DNA of 59,891 nucleotides from Burkholderiaceae bacterium (lineage in GTDB: Bacteria > Pseudomonadota > Gammaproteobacteria > Burkholderiales > Burkholderiaceae). Below the pieces are notes generated by a model that saw only the letters and a program-made list of their open reading frames with translations, did no database searches and was not told where the DNA came from. Both the position numbers and the translations under genes were made by a program. The stretch lies in the NCBI GenBank assembly GCA_947455485.1, contig CANGNV010000013.1:1-59891 (forward strand), given 5' to 3'. This document shows, piece by piece, positions 32,001-41,607 of this stretch (positions are counted from its first letter, which is position 1; every line of letters starts with the position of its first letter).

Positions 32001-33185
32001 CTTTTTTGGGAGTGGAAGATTGAGTGCGAAGAGTGCAACATCTTCCACTTGTATTTTGGGCGAGGAGAAGCCAAACTCTTTGATCTCGCCACCATCTTTT
32101 GGTGGGCGCCAACGGAAAGTAATCGGACTTAGTTTATCAAGTGGAGCGGTAGCAGGGCTGTCGATATTGCGCCATGACAAGGTTTTTGTTGTGAGGGAGT
32201 TGAGGCCTCCATCCGTGTCTTGCACTAGATCAGCCTCTAGTCTGCCAAACTCAAGGGGGTCCTCACCTTTGTTTAATTGCACTCTAAGCTGATCAGCCGT
32301 TAAGGACATTTGTCCGCCATTGGCCTTACCGCCATCAAGCTTTAAGCTGCCTTTGGAATTGAGTTTGCCAGCCAAGTCATATAGCGGAAGAGTGAGGTCT
32401 TTGGAAATCTGACTAAGGTTAAGTTCGGCAAGATCCCATGAAAAACTTCCGATCCAGTCCCGCCAATCACCTGCCTGTCCAGCAAGATGATGCACAAAGT
32501 CAGCCTGGAGTTTGATTGGGCTTGGGCTCCAAGGTGTTTGTGCAACTAGTTGACCTTCATGACTACGAATGCCATTACTTAGATGAAGATTTTGAATGTC
32601 AATGGAGGTCTTAAGTTTTCGACTTTGCTGGTCTTCCCAAAAAATTTTCGCATTATTTATTTGAATATCATTTTGAGCAAGCAACCAGTTCCCTGCTGAA
32701 AAATTATCAGCGCTCTTAAGAATCGGAATTCCAGCAATAGAGACTACGCCTTTGGCATCTCGTTGAGCGTACAACTGAACCTGATCAAATGTGATCTCGT
32801 GAAAGTAAGGGGCTAGATGATAAAAAGATAGCCAACTTAGTTGTCCGTTGATATTTTGAATAAATAAGGGTGGAGTAGTGGTGTTTGCATTGTTAAAGCG
32901 CAATCCCTCAATCACAAAGCTCGGACGAATTCCGGTCCAGGAAACTTGCACTGCATCCATCGTGACCTGAGCGCCTAAGCGAGCACTCATTAAACGCTCC
33001 AGGGTAGGTTTTGATTTTTCGATCTGAGGCCACAAAATAAAACGTACGCCAAGATGGCCGAAAACAAAAAAAGCTACGGTGACACCTGCCAGAATGAGGG
33101 CACGCTTGCGCCAAAGACCGCCAGAACCTAGCGGACGTTTTTGAAGCACGCTCTGGAGGCGAGTCCGGATGATATTTCGAAGCAT
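29025..33185 (-). CDS. yhdP: YhdP family AsmA-like inter-membrane lipid transport protein
   Basis: A very large protein of 1386 residues. One N-terminal membrane helix (about 28-48, ALILAGVTVAFFVFGHLGVRF) anchors it in the inner membrane, and the rest is a long periplasmic region with a weak repeating beta pattern, as in DUF3971 and AsmA-like domains. The AsmA-like C-terminal part includes NASLSWSGPLFAPAYDSLAG and FNSINSNFEIAQG, with a late hydrophobic stretch (AAFVINPIIGLGAVVGQYL). YhdP, TamB and YdbH in E. coli form bridges that carry phospholipid to the outer membrane. The Pro/Ser-rich tail after about 1350 is disordered. It diverges from glnE with 78 bases between starts and leads the operon with the nitrilase and tldD. 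Confidence 0.93.
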   Translation of the reverse strand: MLRNIIRTRLQSVLQKRPLGSGGLWRKRALILAGVTVAFFVFGHLGVRFILWPQIEKSKPTLERLMSARLGAQVTMDAVQVSWTGIRPSFVIEGLRFNNANTTTPPLFIQNINGQLSWLSFYHLAPYFHEITFDQVQLYAQRDAKGVVSIAGIPILKSADNFSAGNWLLAQNDIQINNAKIFWEDQQSRKLKTSIDIQNLHLSNGIRSHEGQLVAQTPWSPSPIKLQADFVHHLAGQAGDWRDWIGSFSWDLAELNLSQISKDLTLPLYDLAGKLNSKGSLKLDGGKANGGQMSLTADQLRVQLNKGEDPLEFGRLEADLVQDTDGGLNSLTTKTLSWRNIDSPATAPLDKLSPITFRWRPPKDGGEIKEFGFSSPKIQVEDVALFALNLPLPKKIHQWIKISEADGELQNLDMNWSESQSALSALPIPGNWFTSNKLDFTVSAKLNDISFTGVTKSMPSASHLSGNLVSNQKQGNFTLDSSNLELEMNDFLSASEIQLDRAKGEISWSKQKGGWLINAKKLQLSNPEITTNFDLSYLIGAPKQPDQMTLDMEFVKAKLASAHRYLPVNIDKETRQFLSQAFEAGDIQNGSLHIKGDPNQIPFPAGTVGELTLHLPISKAIYKPAPLLPKSQGVWQAFSNVSGNIDMNQAVLNVEIDKANYKKVALTNVKSQIPNLSAKNLTVLINGSVEGDGSDILEYLFTSPVGVQQANLAKNLTLKGPVSLGLDLKIPLSGSDEVNFDAKINLPGNQAQWGEVPPLDNLKGKIRITEVNPEFDNVTANFLGGAFKISSAPSTAGNSSFSIGGDINASFIKDYVSGNLKSRTHPALLSAMSGSAKYEGLINFNKVGSQTNLKFDLRNWASSAPVPAKKLAGIPMVGEFNLKTYPASKNNPVRADWSGKLGDQYFIQGNLNSANEVKNAIGVGSLAPLPQQGTALHLASNELDLDQWIEFLGAGKQKGEAKKTDAPEEDIQISAQIKKLIALDRDWVDINLQSQKKNAVWQLRLNSPQIAGQVQWHPSSSDHPSGLIAGRLGRLRLPDQRIAVDLPSKENAPQKSASLKTPVSPNAIPSLDLTIDDLSWTKAKLGTVKIKSKTSQDLMKVESIQINNPQGSSTIKGQWSARTQNAAEQSSITVDMNIKDAGQIITHWSNAKPVEGGEGALNASLSWSGPLFAPAYDSLAGDVSINLAKGRLLEVNTDGAKLLDVLSLQSLFRFATFDLKGSLGNLATKGTPFNSINSNFEIAQGIAQTKQFTMILDQARVAMTGQINFPSETQDLRVTIFPTIDATAGSLAAFVINPIIGLGAVVGQYLITNQINRTLQTDYLIQGSWDNPEVIPLDQKGQPLDAKTLETIRTKNLLKEQTKPSSPNSAPTSPPVNQSLSTQMPG

Positions 33186-33263
33186 GGCCTCTATTATCCG
33201 TCAGCCCTCGGGTGATCTCCAAGCTTCTGCGGTTTGAGTCTAGAGTCGGATTAAGATGGAGAA

Positions 33264-36080
33264 ATGACCGATTTTGCCGCCCAAATTGAATTTTTAAAGC
33301 AGCACTCCAGTTATGCTCAACGCTGGCTTAATTCTCGCCCTGAATGGGTGGATTGGCTCCAGTCTCAGGCCGCTTTTAAGGTCGATGTTCCGGGTATTCG
33401 GGGTTTATTAAGCCCTTGTCGCAATGCTTTAGCCCTTCCGGAGCAGGATGAGGCTCAATTTATGGCAGATCTTAGGCTAGCGAGGCAGCGCCTCATGCTC
33501 TGGATTGCTTTCCGAGACCTCAACGGTATGGCTGATCTCAGTGAGGTGACTCATGCATTAAGTCATTTTGCTGAGGAGGCAATAGCACTCTCTATTGCTT
33601 ATATTCGCGAAGATCTGCAGCGACGTTTTGGCATTCCATGGAGCTCGGTCACTAACTCAGAGATGCCCTTGATGGTGGTGGGTATGGGTAAGTTAGGTGG
33701 GCTAGAGCTTAATCTCTCCTCTGATATTGACCTTATCTTTTTGTACGAACATGAAGGTGATACTGAGGGCGGACCCAAAAGCCTGTCTTATCACGAGTGG
33801 TTTACTCGAATGGGTAAACGTTTAATTAAGCTCATGGCAGAGCATGATGCAAATGGTTTTGTATTTCGGGTAGATATGCGCCTGAGGCCAAATGGAGATT
33901 CGGGTCCTTTAGTTTGTAGTCTCGACATGCTCGAGGAGTACTTATTAGTGCAAGGTAGGGAGTGGGAGCGCTATGCCTGGATTAAGGGCAGGTTGATTGC
34001 ACCATTGCCCGAATCGCCCGCCTTTGCTTATTGTGAGCGCGAGCTCGATCAGCTGATTCGCCCCTTTGTCTATCGCCGTCATTTGGACTATGGCGTGATT
34101 GCATCCATCCGTGAATTACATGCCCAGATACAGCATGAAGCTGAGAAGCGCTCATCCAATCATCATGGCCGATCCAGAGACATTAAGCTAGGCCGTGGTG
34201 GTATCCGTGAAATTGAGTTCTTGGCGCAAATGTTTCAGTTGATGCGTGGCGGCACTGACCCACGTTTTCGCATTCGACCTACTCTAGAAGTATTGAACCT
34301 GGTAAAGCAGCAAGGAATTTTGCCGGTTAATGAAGTGGATGATCTGAAGTCAGCTTATGTGTACTTGCGTCGCTTAGAGCATCGGATTCAGGTATGGGAG
34401 GATCAGCAGACGCATTATTTACCTGAAGATGAGAGCGCTCGTGCTCGCTTGGCAGCGAGCATGATTGGTCCTGATCAAACTCAAGAGCGGTCCTCTTTCT
34501 TATCTGCACTCGATAAACACCAAGCTGCAGTAGCTCAGTACTTTGAAAAAGCATTTGTACTTGATGATGCTGCGCGTCTTGACAATACAAGCTTGCCGGC
34601 TGGCTGGGAACCCGATAGTACGATGTTTCCAGAGTCTGCAGCTCGTTGGTTGGCATGGGCTGATAGTTCCAAGCAGAGACAGTTGCCAGAGAAAAGTAGA
34701 ATCATTTTTAATAACCTGATTCGTAAAGCTGCGGATAGCTTGCAAGCAGATCAACCCGTTGGGATTAGTGCAGATCAGACTTTGCTTCGCTTTTTTGATT
34801 TATTAGAGGCAGTTGCACGACGCAGTGCTTATTTGTCAATTCTTTCAGAGTATCCGCAGGCACTATCCAATGTATTGGCTTTGCTCAAGGCGTCTAAATG
34901 GGGTGCAGAGTATTTAACTAGACATCCTCATCTCTTGGATTACTTGCTCAACTCACGAACTGAGAAGGCGCTGATTGAGCATCCAGAGCAATATTGGCAA
35001 GAAGTTAAAGCAACGCTAGATATGCGTCTCGATGACGTAATGGCTGAGGGTGATGGCTCGGAGCAGGCTATGGATATTTTGCGCATCACCCATCACACTG
35101 AGACCTTCATTACTTTGTTGGCGGATTTGGGCATTGGTGTCGATCATGAGCTTTCTGTAGAAAAGGTCAGTGATCATTTGTCCGCTTTGGCTGACTTAAT
35201 ATTGCAGACTACTTTTGAGCGTGTATGGCCAAGCGTTGCCAAGAAGTTTGAATTGCCTCTCGATGCGGCCGTGCCATTTGCGGTGATCTCCTATGGAAAG
35301 TTGGGTGGTAAAGAGCTGGGATATGCCTCTGACTTGGACTTGGTTTTTTTATACCAATCCGAAGAGGCAGATTTTTCAGCTCAAGAAATTTACGCCTTAC
35401 TTGCTAAGCGGATGATCAATTGGTTAACTGCTTACACATCGGCTGGCAGCTTGTTTGAAATCGATACACGCCTTCGTCCAAACGGTTCTGCAGGATTTTT
35501 GGTGACAAATGCTGATGCGTTTAAGAAATACCAGTTGCGTGAGGGTGACAATGCTGCTTGGCTTTGGGAACATCAAGCTCTAACGCGTGCGAGGTTCTCT
35601 GCTGGAAGTAAGTGCGTCGGAGAGTTCTTTGATGATGTACGTTTTGAAGTTTTAAGTCAGAAGCGTGATGTTGATCAGCTGCGCCATGAGATTTTAGAAA
35701 TGCGTCGCAAGGTTCATGCTGGACATCCAAACCCTACTCCTGATTTTGATTTAAAGCATGATGCAGGTGGCATGGTGGATATTGAATTTATCGTGCAATT
35801 TTTGGTCTTGGCATTTTCAAGTACTCATCCACAGCTTATTGCTAACTTGGGCAATATTGCCTTGCTGCGGATTGCAGGAGAGGTGGGCTTGATTCAGCTC
35901 TCAACAGCTCAAGAGGTGGGCAATTCCTATCGTCTGCTCCGAGCTCGACAACACCGTTTGCGTTTAGACGGTGCAGAAAAGACGCGGGTGGATTTGGGGC
36001 TTGAGTCTGATTTAGTTCAAGCAAGAGAAATGGTGCTGACCTTATGGCAAGAAATATTTCTTGCGCCCTCGGATGCTTGA
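33264..36080 (+). CDS. glnE: Bifunctional glutamine synthetase adenylyltransferase/deadenylylase
   Basis: A 938-residue enzyme that switches glutamine synthetase off by AMP transfer and on by removing it, under control of PII. The two nucleotidyltransferase domains are both intact: the N-terminal deadenylylase has GMGKLGGLELNLSSDIDLIF (140-159, Asp154 and Asp156) and the C-terminal adenylyltransferase has YGKLGGKELGYASDLDLVF (about 676-694). Each is followed by a helical domain with GGIREIEF and GGMVDIEF. The ATG at 33264 has GGAG 5 bases upstream. Length matches E. coli GlnE (946). It ends 5 bases before the convergent recN. Confidence 0.97.
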   Translation: MTDFAAQIEFLKQHSSYAQRWLNSRPEWVDWLQSQAAFKVDVPGIRGLLSPCRNALALPEQDEAQFMADLRLARQRLMLWIAFRDLNGMADLSEVTHALSHFAEEAIALSIAYIREDLQRRFGIPWSSVTNSEMPLMVVGMGKLGGLELNLSSDIDLIFLYEHEGDTEGGPKSLSYHEWFTRMGKRLIKLMAEHDANGFVFRVDMRLRPNGDSGPLVCSLDMLEEYLLVQGREWERYAWIKGRLIAPLPESPAFAYCERELDQLIRPFVYRRHLDYGVIASIRELHAQIQHEAEKRSSNHHGRSRDIKLGRGGIREIEFLAQMFQLMRGGTDPRFRIRPTLEVLNLVKQQGILPVNEVDDLKSAYVYLRRLEHRIQVWEDQQTHYLPEDESARARLAASMIGPDQTQERSSFLSALDKHQAAVAQYFEKAFVLDDAARLDNTSLPAGWEPDSTMFPESAARWLAWADSSKQRQLPEKSRIIFNNLIRKAADSLQADQPVGISADQTLLRFFDLLEAVARRSAYLSILSEYPQALSNVLALLKASKWGAEYLTRHPHLLDYLLNSRTEKALIEHPEQYWQEVKATLDMRLDDVMAEGDGSEQAMDILRITHHTETFITLLADLGIGVDHELSVEKVSDHLSALADLILQTTFERVWPSVAKKFELPLDAAVPFAVISYGKLGGKELGYASDLDLVFLYQSEEADFSAQEIYALLAKRMINWLTAYTSAGSLFEIDTRLRPNGSAGFLVTNADAFKKYQLREGDNAAWLWEHQALTRARFSAGSKCVGEFFDDVRFEVLSQKRDVDQLRHEILEMRRKVHAGHPNPTPDFDLKHDAGGMVDIEFIVQFLVLAFSSTHPQLIANLGNIALLRIAGEVGLIQLSTAQEVGNSYRLLRARQHRLRLDGAEKTRVDLGLESDLVQAREMVLTLWQEIFLAPSDA

Positions 36081-36085
36081 AAAGC

Positions 36086-37756
36086 TTAGTGTTGCTCTAG
36101 TAGTTCTCGAGCATGGCGACGCGTAGTATCAGTAATCGTTGCACCGCCGAGCATACGAGCAACCTCTTCCACGCGCTCAGACCTTCCAAGTGGCATGACT
36201 TGGGACAAGGTTTTATCGCCTGCCTGAGATTTGCTTACCTTCAAGTGATGATTACCTTGTGCTGCTACTTGTGGCAAGTGAGTTACACAGAGGATTTGAT
36301 GTGATTCGCCAAGTTGACGTAGTAATTTCCCAACCGTCTCTGCAACAGCCCCGCCAATACCAGCGTCAACCTCATCAAATATGAGTGTGGGTGTGAATGA
36401 TGCTTTGCTAGTGATCACGCTAATAGCTAAGCTAATACGAGCCAATTCTCCTCCGGATGCCACTTTTGCCAATGAGCGTGGGGTGCTGCCAGCGTGACCG
36501 GCAACCAGAAATTCAATTTGCTCGAGACCTTGGGCGCTACCTTCAGATAGGGGTAGCAAAGCAATTTCTAGCTGTCCGCCTGCCATCGATAGATCTTGCA
36601 TTGCGGTGGTAACTTGCTTACCCAAGTCGAGTGCAGCTTTGTTCCGTTTTTGGGAGAGTTGCTTTGCTTGCTTGAGATAGGCTAACTCTTCTTGTTTCAC
36701 TTTCTCACGTAAGGCTTCTATATTTTGAGAGGCTGTTAATGCTTCTAAACGTTCGGTGGTCTCGAGAAGTAGTTTTGGCAAGTCATCTGCTTCGGTGCGA
36801 TATTTTCTAGCTGCGCCATGGAGGGCTTGCATGCGCTCTTCGACTTCACTGAGACGTGCGGGATCTAAATCGAGTTTTTGTAAATAGCGATTGAGACTAT
36901 GCACTGCCTCATCTATCTGAATTTGTGCAGACTCTAAAGCTTGACTGATATCGCTGAGTGCGGCGTCATGTTCTGCTAGCGCACTCATATTGGTGCTGAC
37001 TTTAGAGAGGGTGGACTCTACCGAGTTATCCGCATCACTTAGAAAATCAATTGCCTCCTGGCAGCCGCTAATAATTTTTGCACCATTGGCTAGTCGAGCA
37101 TGCTCGCTTTGAATGGCTATCCATTCTCCCTCTTGCGGAGAAAGTTCGCTGAGTTCTTCTAATTGCCACTCCAAGCGCTCACGCTCGCGTTCAATATCTT
37201 GGCCGGCATTTTCAGCTTGCTCTAGCCTACGGCGGGATTCATTAAGAGTTTTAAATAATTGAAAGACCTCGGCAACCAGATCCATGTGATTCGCATGACG
37301 ATCTAATAGCTCACGTTGCGCGCCACCTTTAAGTAATAGTTGATGTGCATGTTGCCCGTGAATATCTACCAGCTGATCGCCCGCTTCACGAAGCTGTGCC
37401 AAGGTTGCTACGCTGCCATTAATGAAAGCGCGGCTGCGACCATTGACCTCTACAGTTCTTTTGAGGAGCAGGCTTTGCCCTTCATCTTCAAGTGGAAAGC
37501 CTTGTTCATCAAGCCATTGAGTGAAGTGATTAATTTGCTGTGGATCAATCCGAAAGAGAGCGCTAATTTCTGCGCGGTTACAGCCTTCACGAATTTGGCT
37601 GCTATCTGCGCGCTCACCCAACACAAGACTGAGTGCATCTAAGAGAATCGATTTGCCTGCCCCCGTTTCACCGGTGAGGACCGTAAAACCTGATGAGAGA
37701 TCTAGCTCTAACTGGTCAACAATGACAAAGTCGCGAAGCGATAGTGTTTGAAGCAT
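36086..37756 (-). CDS. recN: DNA repair protein RecN
   Basis: A 556-residue SMC-like ATPase for double-strand break repair. The ATP-binding halves are at the two ends: Walker A GETGAGKS (29-36) at the N terminus and LIFDEVDAGIGG with the signature KVASGGELARISLAI at the C terminus. Long coiled-coil stretches (about 155-230 and 270-385, rich in Glu, Leu, Arg and Gln) lie between them. It follows nadK by 26 bases on the same strand, a linkage seen in many proteobacteria. In E. coli recN is SOS-induced; I do not see a clear LexA box here. Convergent with glnE. Confidence 0.96.
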   Translation of the reverse strand: MLQTLSLRDFVIVDQLELDLSSGFTVLTGETGAGKSILLDALSLVLGERADSSQIREGCNRAEISALFRIDPQQINHFTQWLDEQGFPLEDEGQSLLLKRTVEVNGRSRAFINGSVATLAQLREAGDQLVDIHGQHAHQLLLKGGAQRELLDRHANHMDLVAEVFQLFKTLNESRRRLEQAENAGQDIERERERLEWQLEELSELSPQEGEWIAIQSEHARLANGAKIISGCQEAIDFLSDADNSVESTLSKVSTNMSALAEHDAALSDISQALESAQIQIDEAVHSLNRYLQKLDLDPARLSEVEERMQALHGAARKYRTEADDLPKLLLETTERLEALTASQNIEALREKVKQEELAYLKQAKQLSQKRNKAALDLGKQVTTAMQDLSMAGGQLEIALLPLSEGSAQGLEQIEFLVAGHAGSTPRSLAKVASGGELARISLAISVITSKASFTPTLIFDEVDAGIGGAVAETVGKLLRQLGESHQILCVTHLPQVAAQGNHHLKVSKSQAGDKTLSQVMPLGRSERVEEVARMLGGATITDTTRRHARELLEQH

Positions 37757-37782
37757 GCCTTAGCGTACCGAAAAATTCGACA

Positions 37783-38688
37783 TCAGAATGTCGATGGATA
37801 CTCATTCCAGTGTAACTTTTCTCGCAAGGTTTTGTAGTCACTATGGCTGCGAGGGTGAAGTAGGGTGATTGTTTTTTTAGATTGACTGACTTCAATAGTG
37901 TCACCCGATTGCAAGTTGGTTTGGGATTGCATATCAAAGTTCACAATCACTTCTCTGCCATCCACCACCTCGATGCTCACCACAATATCTTGCGGCAATA
38001 CGATGGGGCGATTGGATAAAGAATGTGGGGCAATCGGTGCCAACAGAATTCCTGCTACCCGCGGATGCAGGATGGGGCCGCCGGCTGACAGGGCGTAAGC
38101 GGTTGAGCCGGTAGGGGTCGACACAATCAAACCATCGGAGCGTTGGTTATACATAAATGAGCCATTAACGCGCACTGCAAGCTCGACCATTCCGGAAATT
38201 CCGGAGCGATTGACTACGACATCGTTGAGAGCGAGGGCTTGATTAATCTCTTTGCCATTGCGCATCACAACTGCATCAAGCAGTGTTCTAGTGTCAGCTT
38301 CGTATTCACCGGCAATAATTTGCGGCAAGACGGTTTGAACGTTTTGAATAGGGATGTCGGTCATGTAGCCCAAGCGACCCATATTGATGCCAACTAAGGG
38401 TACGTTACTACCAGCTAATTGACGTCCAATGCCAAGCATCGTGCCATCACCTCCCAAAACGACTGCTAGATCGATAGCTCCCGAAAATTCCTCAACTTTT
38501 TTAACTGGATAGGCGGTTAGCCCCAGGTGGGTTGCGGTAGCGCTCTCAACATAGACTTCACAGCCTTGCTCGGCTAACAGGGTAGCCAGGTCCTTGAGAC
38601 GCTCTTGCATGCCATCAGCCTGATATTTGCCGACGAGGGCAACCCGGCTAAATGCCTTTTTGCTGGAATTTGGGGATGGGCTTAACAT
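37783..38688 (-). CDS. nadK: NAD kinase
   Basis: A 301-residue enzyme that phosphorylates NAD+ to NADP+. It has the catalytic motif [13 protein letters not shown] (about 78-90), [11 protein letters not shown], and the diphosphate-binding [21 protein letters not shown] region split between two lobes. The open frame extends back to 38763, overlapping hrcA on the other strand, but the ATG at 38688 gives the expected length and leaves a 37-base divergent gap. It is followed by recN on the same strand. Identity is certain. Confidence 0.95.
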   Translation of the reverse strand: MLSPSPNSSKKAFSRVALVGKYQADGMQERLKDLATLLAEQGCEVYVESATATHLGLTAYPVKKVEEFSGAIDLAVVLGGDGTMLGIGRQLAGSNVPLVGINMGRLGYMTDIPIQNVQTVLPQIIAGEYEADTRTLLDAVVMRNGKEINQALALNDVVVNRSGISGMVELAVRVNGSFMYNQRSDGLIVSTPTGSTAYALSAGGPILHPRVAGILLAPIAPHSLSNRPIVLPQDIVVSIEVVDGREVIVNFDMQSQTNLQSGDTIEVSQSKKTITLLHPRSHSDYKTLREKLHWNEYPSTF

Positions 38689-38725
38689 ATAACGATTAAA
38701 CCATACGCATAAAATCCCTTCCACT

Positions 38726-39748
38726 ATGGATGATCGTTCCCGCGCCTTACTGAAAACCCTCATCGAGCGCTATATCGAAGAGGGGCAGCCTATTGGCTCA
38801 CGCACCCTATCTCGATTCTCGGGATTGGATCTTTCTGCGGCCACGATTCGTAATGTCATGGCGGATTTAGAGGAAATGGGCTTGGTCACCAGCCCTCATA
38901 CTTCTGCTGGTCGCATCCCAACCCCGAGGGGCTACCGTCTTTTTGTAGATACGATGGTGACCGTTCGCCCCCTAGAAGAAATTGCAACCCGTGAGATGGA
39001 AAAAGGCCTTTTGCCAGATTCCCCGCAACGGGTAATGAACTCCGCAGCGCAAATTCTGTCCAATTTGACTCATTTCGCCGGGGTGGTGATGACGCCTAAG
39101 CGGGCGCAAGTGTTCAAGCACATCGAGTTCTTGCGGCTTGGCGAAGGCAAGATACTGCTCATCATGGTGACTCCGGAGGGCGATGTTCAAAACCGCATCC
39201 TCCCCACTACACAAGACTACACGCCAAGCCAGTTGGTTGAGGCTGGCAATTACATCAATATGCAGTTCGCGGGTAAGAGCTTTGCCCAAGTGCGGGCACA
39301 TCTAGCTTCCGACCTCGATAACTTACGCAGTGATATTTCTGGCTTGATGGCCTTGGCACTCCACAGTGGCGTCAGCGATTACGGTATGGGTCAGGGCGAT
39401 ATGCTCCTATCGGGCGAGCGTCGTTTGCTCAATGTCGGTGACCTCAGTACTAATTTAGATAAGTTGCGCAAGATGTTCGATATGCTGGAGCAAAAGTCGG
39501 TACTCATGCAGTTGTTAGATGTATCTAGTCATGCGGATGGTATTCAGATCTTTATTGGTGGCGAAAGTGATTTGCTGCCTTATGAAGATCTAGCGGTCAT
39601 CAGCGCACCTTATAGCGTGGATGGTCAGATCGTTGGCACCCTCGGCGTGATTGGCCCCACTCGCATGGCATACGATCGGGTGATTCCGATTGTCGACATT
39701 ACTTCTAAATTGTTATCAGGCGCATTGAGTTCCCCAGTGGGATCCTGA
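38726..39748 (+). CDS. hrcA: Heat-inducible transcription repressor HrcA
   Basis: A 340-residue repressor that binds the CIRCE operator, usually upstream of groES-groL, and needs GroEL to fold into its active form. The N-terminal winged helix includes the recognition segment [18 protein letters not shown] (about 34-51) and [16 protein letters not shown]. The C-terminal dimerisation region has [14 protein letters not shown] and [14 protein letters not shown] find no CIRCE repeat in this window, including upstream of grpE and dnaK, so its likely target is the groES promoter outside the left edge. It starts the block hrcA-hemH-grpE-dnaK-dnaJ. Confidence 0.96.
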   Translation: MDDRSRALLKTLIERYIEEGQPIGSRTLSRFSGLDLSAATIRNVMADLEEMGLVTSPHTSAGRIPTPRGYRLFVDTMVTVRPLEEIATREMEKGLLPDSPQRVMNSAAQILSNLTHFAGVVMTPKRAQVFKHIEFLRLGEGKILLIMVTPEGDVQNRILPTTQDYTPSQLVEAGNYINMQFAGKSFAQVRAHLASDLDNLRSDISGLMALALHSGVSDYGMGQGDMLLSGERRLLNVGDLSTNLDKLRKMFDMLEQKSVLMQLLDVSSHADGIQIFIGGESDLLPYEDLAVISAPYSVDGQIVGTLGVIGPTRMAYDRVIPIVDITSKLLSGALSSPVGS

Positions 39749-39792
39749 TAGCAATCTTATTTTTACCTCTCTTTAATTAAGACGGATCTTCC

Positions 39793-40887
39793 TTGAATCA
39801 AAATCCTCACCTACGCCCCTCTAAGACAGCAGTGCTATTACTGAACTTAGGCACTCCTTCTGCACCAACTGCTAAAGCAGTCAGAGCTTATCTCAAGGAA
39901 TTTTTATCCGATCCACGCGTTGTAGAAATCCCTCGCATTATTTGGTGGTGCATTTTGAATGGCATTATTTTGCCGATTCGCAGTGGTGCCTCTGCAAAGA
40001 AATACGCTTCCATTTGGTTGCCAAAATTAGGCTCCCCATTAATGCATTACTCACGCCTTCAAGCAAAAGAGTTGGGTGAGAAATTTGCTAATCACGGAGA
40101 AGTAGTGCTGGTGGATTTAGCCATGCGCTATGGTGAGCCTTCAACCCAACAAGCTCTGGAAGCCTTGCAGGCACAGGGTATGGAGCGTCTTTTGTTGTTA
40201 CCGCTATACCCACAGTATTCAGCGACAACTACCGCCTCCAGTTTTGATGAAGTATTTCGTGTGCTCGGAACATGGCGCAATCAGCCTGAGTTGCGCTTGG
40301 TAAAGCACTATCACGATAACCCTGCCTACATTAGCGCGCTGCGCGACCAAGTATTAACCGCATGGGATAAAGACGGTCGCCCAGACTTCGCTGCTGGCGA
40401 TCGTCTCGTGATGTCTTTTCATGGTTTGCCTAAGCGCAATTTAATGAAGGGTGACCCCTATCATTGCGAGTGCTTAAAAACAGGCCGTTTGCTTGGCGAG
40501 TCTTTGGGCTTAGAGCCTGGACAATATTTAGTCACCTTCCAATCTCGCTTTGGTAAAGCGGAGTGGCTCAAACCCTATACAGCCCCAACAATTGAAAAGC
40601 TGGGCAAAGAAGATTGCAAGCGAGTAGATATTTTTTGCCCAGGCTTTCCGGCAGATTGTTTGGAGACTCTAGAAGAAATTGCCATGGAAGCGCGCGAGAT
40701 TTTCTTAGAGCATGGTGGTAAAGATTACCGTTATATTCCTTGTCTCAATAGCAATCCAAAATGGATCGAAGCGATGTACGAAATTGCCCAGCAGCATTTA
40801 TCAGGTTGGAGCTTAGGTATGGAGTCTGATGCGGTATTGCAAGAACGTGATCGCCTAGCTGAGTTGGCTAAAGCCAAAATTGCTTAA
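39793..40887 (+). CDS. hemH: Ferrochelatase
   Basis: A 364-residue enzyme that inserts Fe2+ into protoporphyrin IX, the last step of heme synthesis. Family motifs are AVLLLNLGTPSAPTAKAVRAY at the N terminus, MSFHGLPKRNL with the metal-binding His, LVTFQSRFGKAEWLKPYT and FCPGFPADCLETLEEI. The start is a TTG at 39793: an in-frame stop lies five codons upstream (39778-39780) and no ATG or GTG fits, while the family match begins soon after. The ribosome site is weak (ACGGA). Both the rare start and the weak site suggest low output. It lies 44 bases after hrcA. Confidence 0.95.
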   Translation: MNQNPHLRPSKTAVLLLNLGTPSAPTAKAVRAYLKEFLSDPRVVEIPRIIWWCILNGIILPIRSGASAKKYASIWLPKLGSPLMHYSRLQAKELGEKFANHGEVVLVDLAMRYGEPSTQQALEALQAQGMERLLLLPLYPQYSATTTASSFDEVFRVLGTWRNQPELRLVKHYHDNPAYISALRDQVLTAWDKDGRPDFAAGDRLVMSFHGLPKRNLMKGDPYHCECLKTGRLLGESLGLEPGQYLVTFQSRFGKAEWLKPYTAPTIEKLGKEDCKRVDIFCPGFPADCLETLEEIAMEAREIFLEHGGKDYRYIPCLNSNPKWIEAMYEIAQQHLSGWSLGMESDAVLQERDRLAELAKAKIA

Positions 40888-40898
40888 ACTCAGTTGCA

Positions 40899-40926
40899 CT
40901 TGAAATTGCTTTAATCGGCCCCATAT
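40899..40926 (+). promoter_or_regulatory. RpoH (sigma-32) heat-shock promoter of grpE
   Basis: CTTGAAA (40899-40905), 13 bases, then CCCCATAT (40919-40926) matches the sigma-32 consensus at every fixed position with an ideal spacer. The expected start of transcription is about 40933, leaving a short leader before the grpE ATG at 40970. Confidence 0.93.
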
Positions 40927-40969
40927 TGTTGAGAAGTAGCCATTCTGATAGAAAAGTGAATTTGCACCT

Positions 40970-41524
40970 ATGACCCAAGAAAACCAAAATCCATCTCCTG
41001 AGCAGGAAAATATTGCTGCTGATCCTCAGGCCGAGGCTGGTACTGCTTCTGCAGAAGCCGAAGTAAAGACACCAGAACAAGAGATTGCCGAGCTAAATCA
41101 AAAGCTAACAGAAATGCAGGATAACTACCTCCGCGCAAAAGCTGAGGGTGAGAATATCCGTCGTCGTGCTGCTGAGGATGTTTCTAAGGCGCATAAGTTT
41201 GCGATTGAGAGTTTTGCTGAGCATCTCGTGCCAGTAACAGACAGTTTGTACGCAGCCTTGAACGCAGAGGCGGTCGATGCAAAAGCCTTTAAAGAAGGCT
41301 TGGAGATCACTCTCAAGCAGTTGCTCTCCGCCTTTGAAAAGGGTCGCATGACTGAGATTAATCCTGCTGTGGGTGACAAGTTTGACCCTCACCACCATCA
41401 GGCGATTGCTTCCGTACCATCGGATCAAGAGGCTAATACCGTGGTTTCAGTGCTTCAGAGGGGTTATTCCATCGCCGATCGCATTTTGCGCCCAGCTTTG
41501 GTAACCGTGAGCGCACCCAAATAA
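40970..41524 (+). CDS. grpE: Nucleotide exchange factor GrpE
   Basis: A 184-residue dimeric cofactor that releases ADP from DnaK. An acidic, Gln-rich disordered start (about 1-35) leads into a long coiled-coil helix (about 36-95, [20 protein letters not shown]), then a beta domain with the signature [15 protein letters not shown] and [17 protein letters not shown]. Its own RpoH promoter lies 71-44 bases upstream, and a strong terminator follows at 41571-41595, so grpE is transcribed apart from dnaK. Identity is certain. Confidence 0.97.
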   Translation: MTQENQNPSPEQENIAADPQAEAGTASAEAEVKTPEQEIAELNQKLTEMQDNYLRAKAEGENIRRRAAEDVSKAHKFAIESFAEHLVPVTDSLYAALNAEAVDAKAFKEGLEITLKQLLSAFEKGRMTEINPAVGDKFDPHHHQAIASVPSDQEANTVVSVLQRGYSIADRILRPALVTVSAPK

Positions 41525-41570
41525 GCCATTTAAACCTCTAAATTAGGGGTTTTTCACCAAAAAGCGGGAT

Positions 41571-41596
41571 AAAAAGGCAGAAATCTGCCTTTTTTG
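41571..41596 (+). terminator. Rho-independent terminator after grpE
   Basis: AAAGGCAG (41573-41580) and CTGCCTTT (41585-41592) form a perfect 8-bp stem with an AAAT loop, followed by a T-run. It separates the grpE and dnaK transcripts. Confidence 0.9.
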
Positions 41597-41607
41597 CATT
41601 TTTAGCC

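Noticed and set aside
38689..38725. CIRCE operator upstream of hrcA
   Set aside because: The 37-base gap has no TTAGCACTC or GAGTGCTAA half-site.
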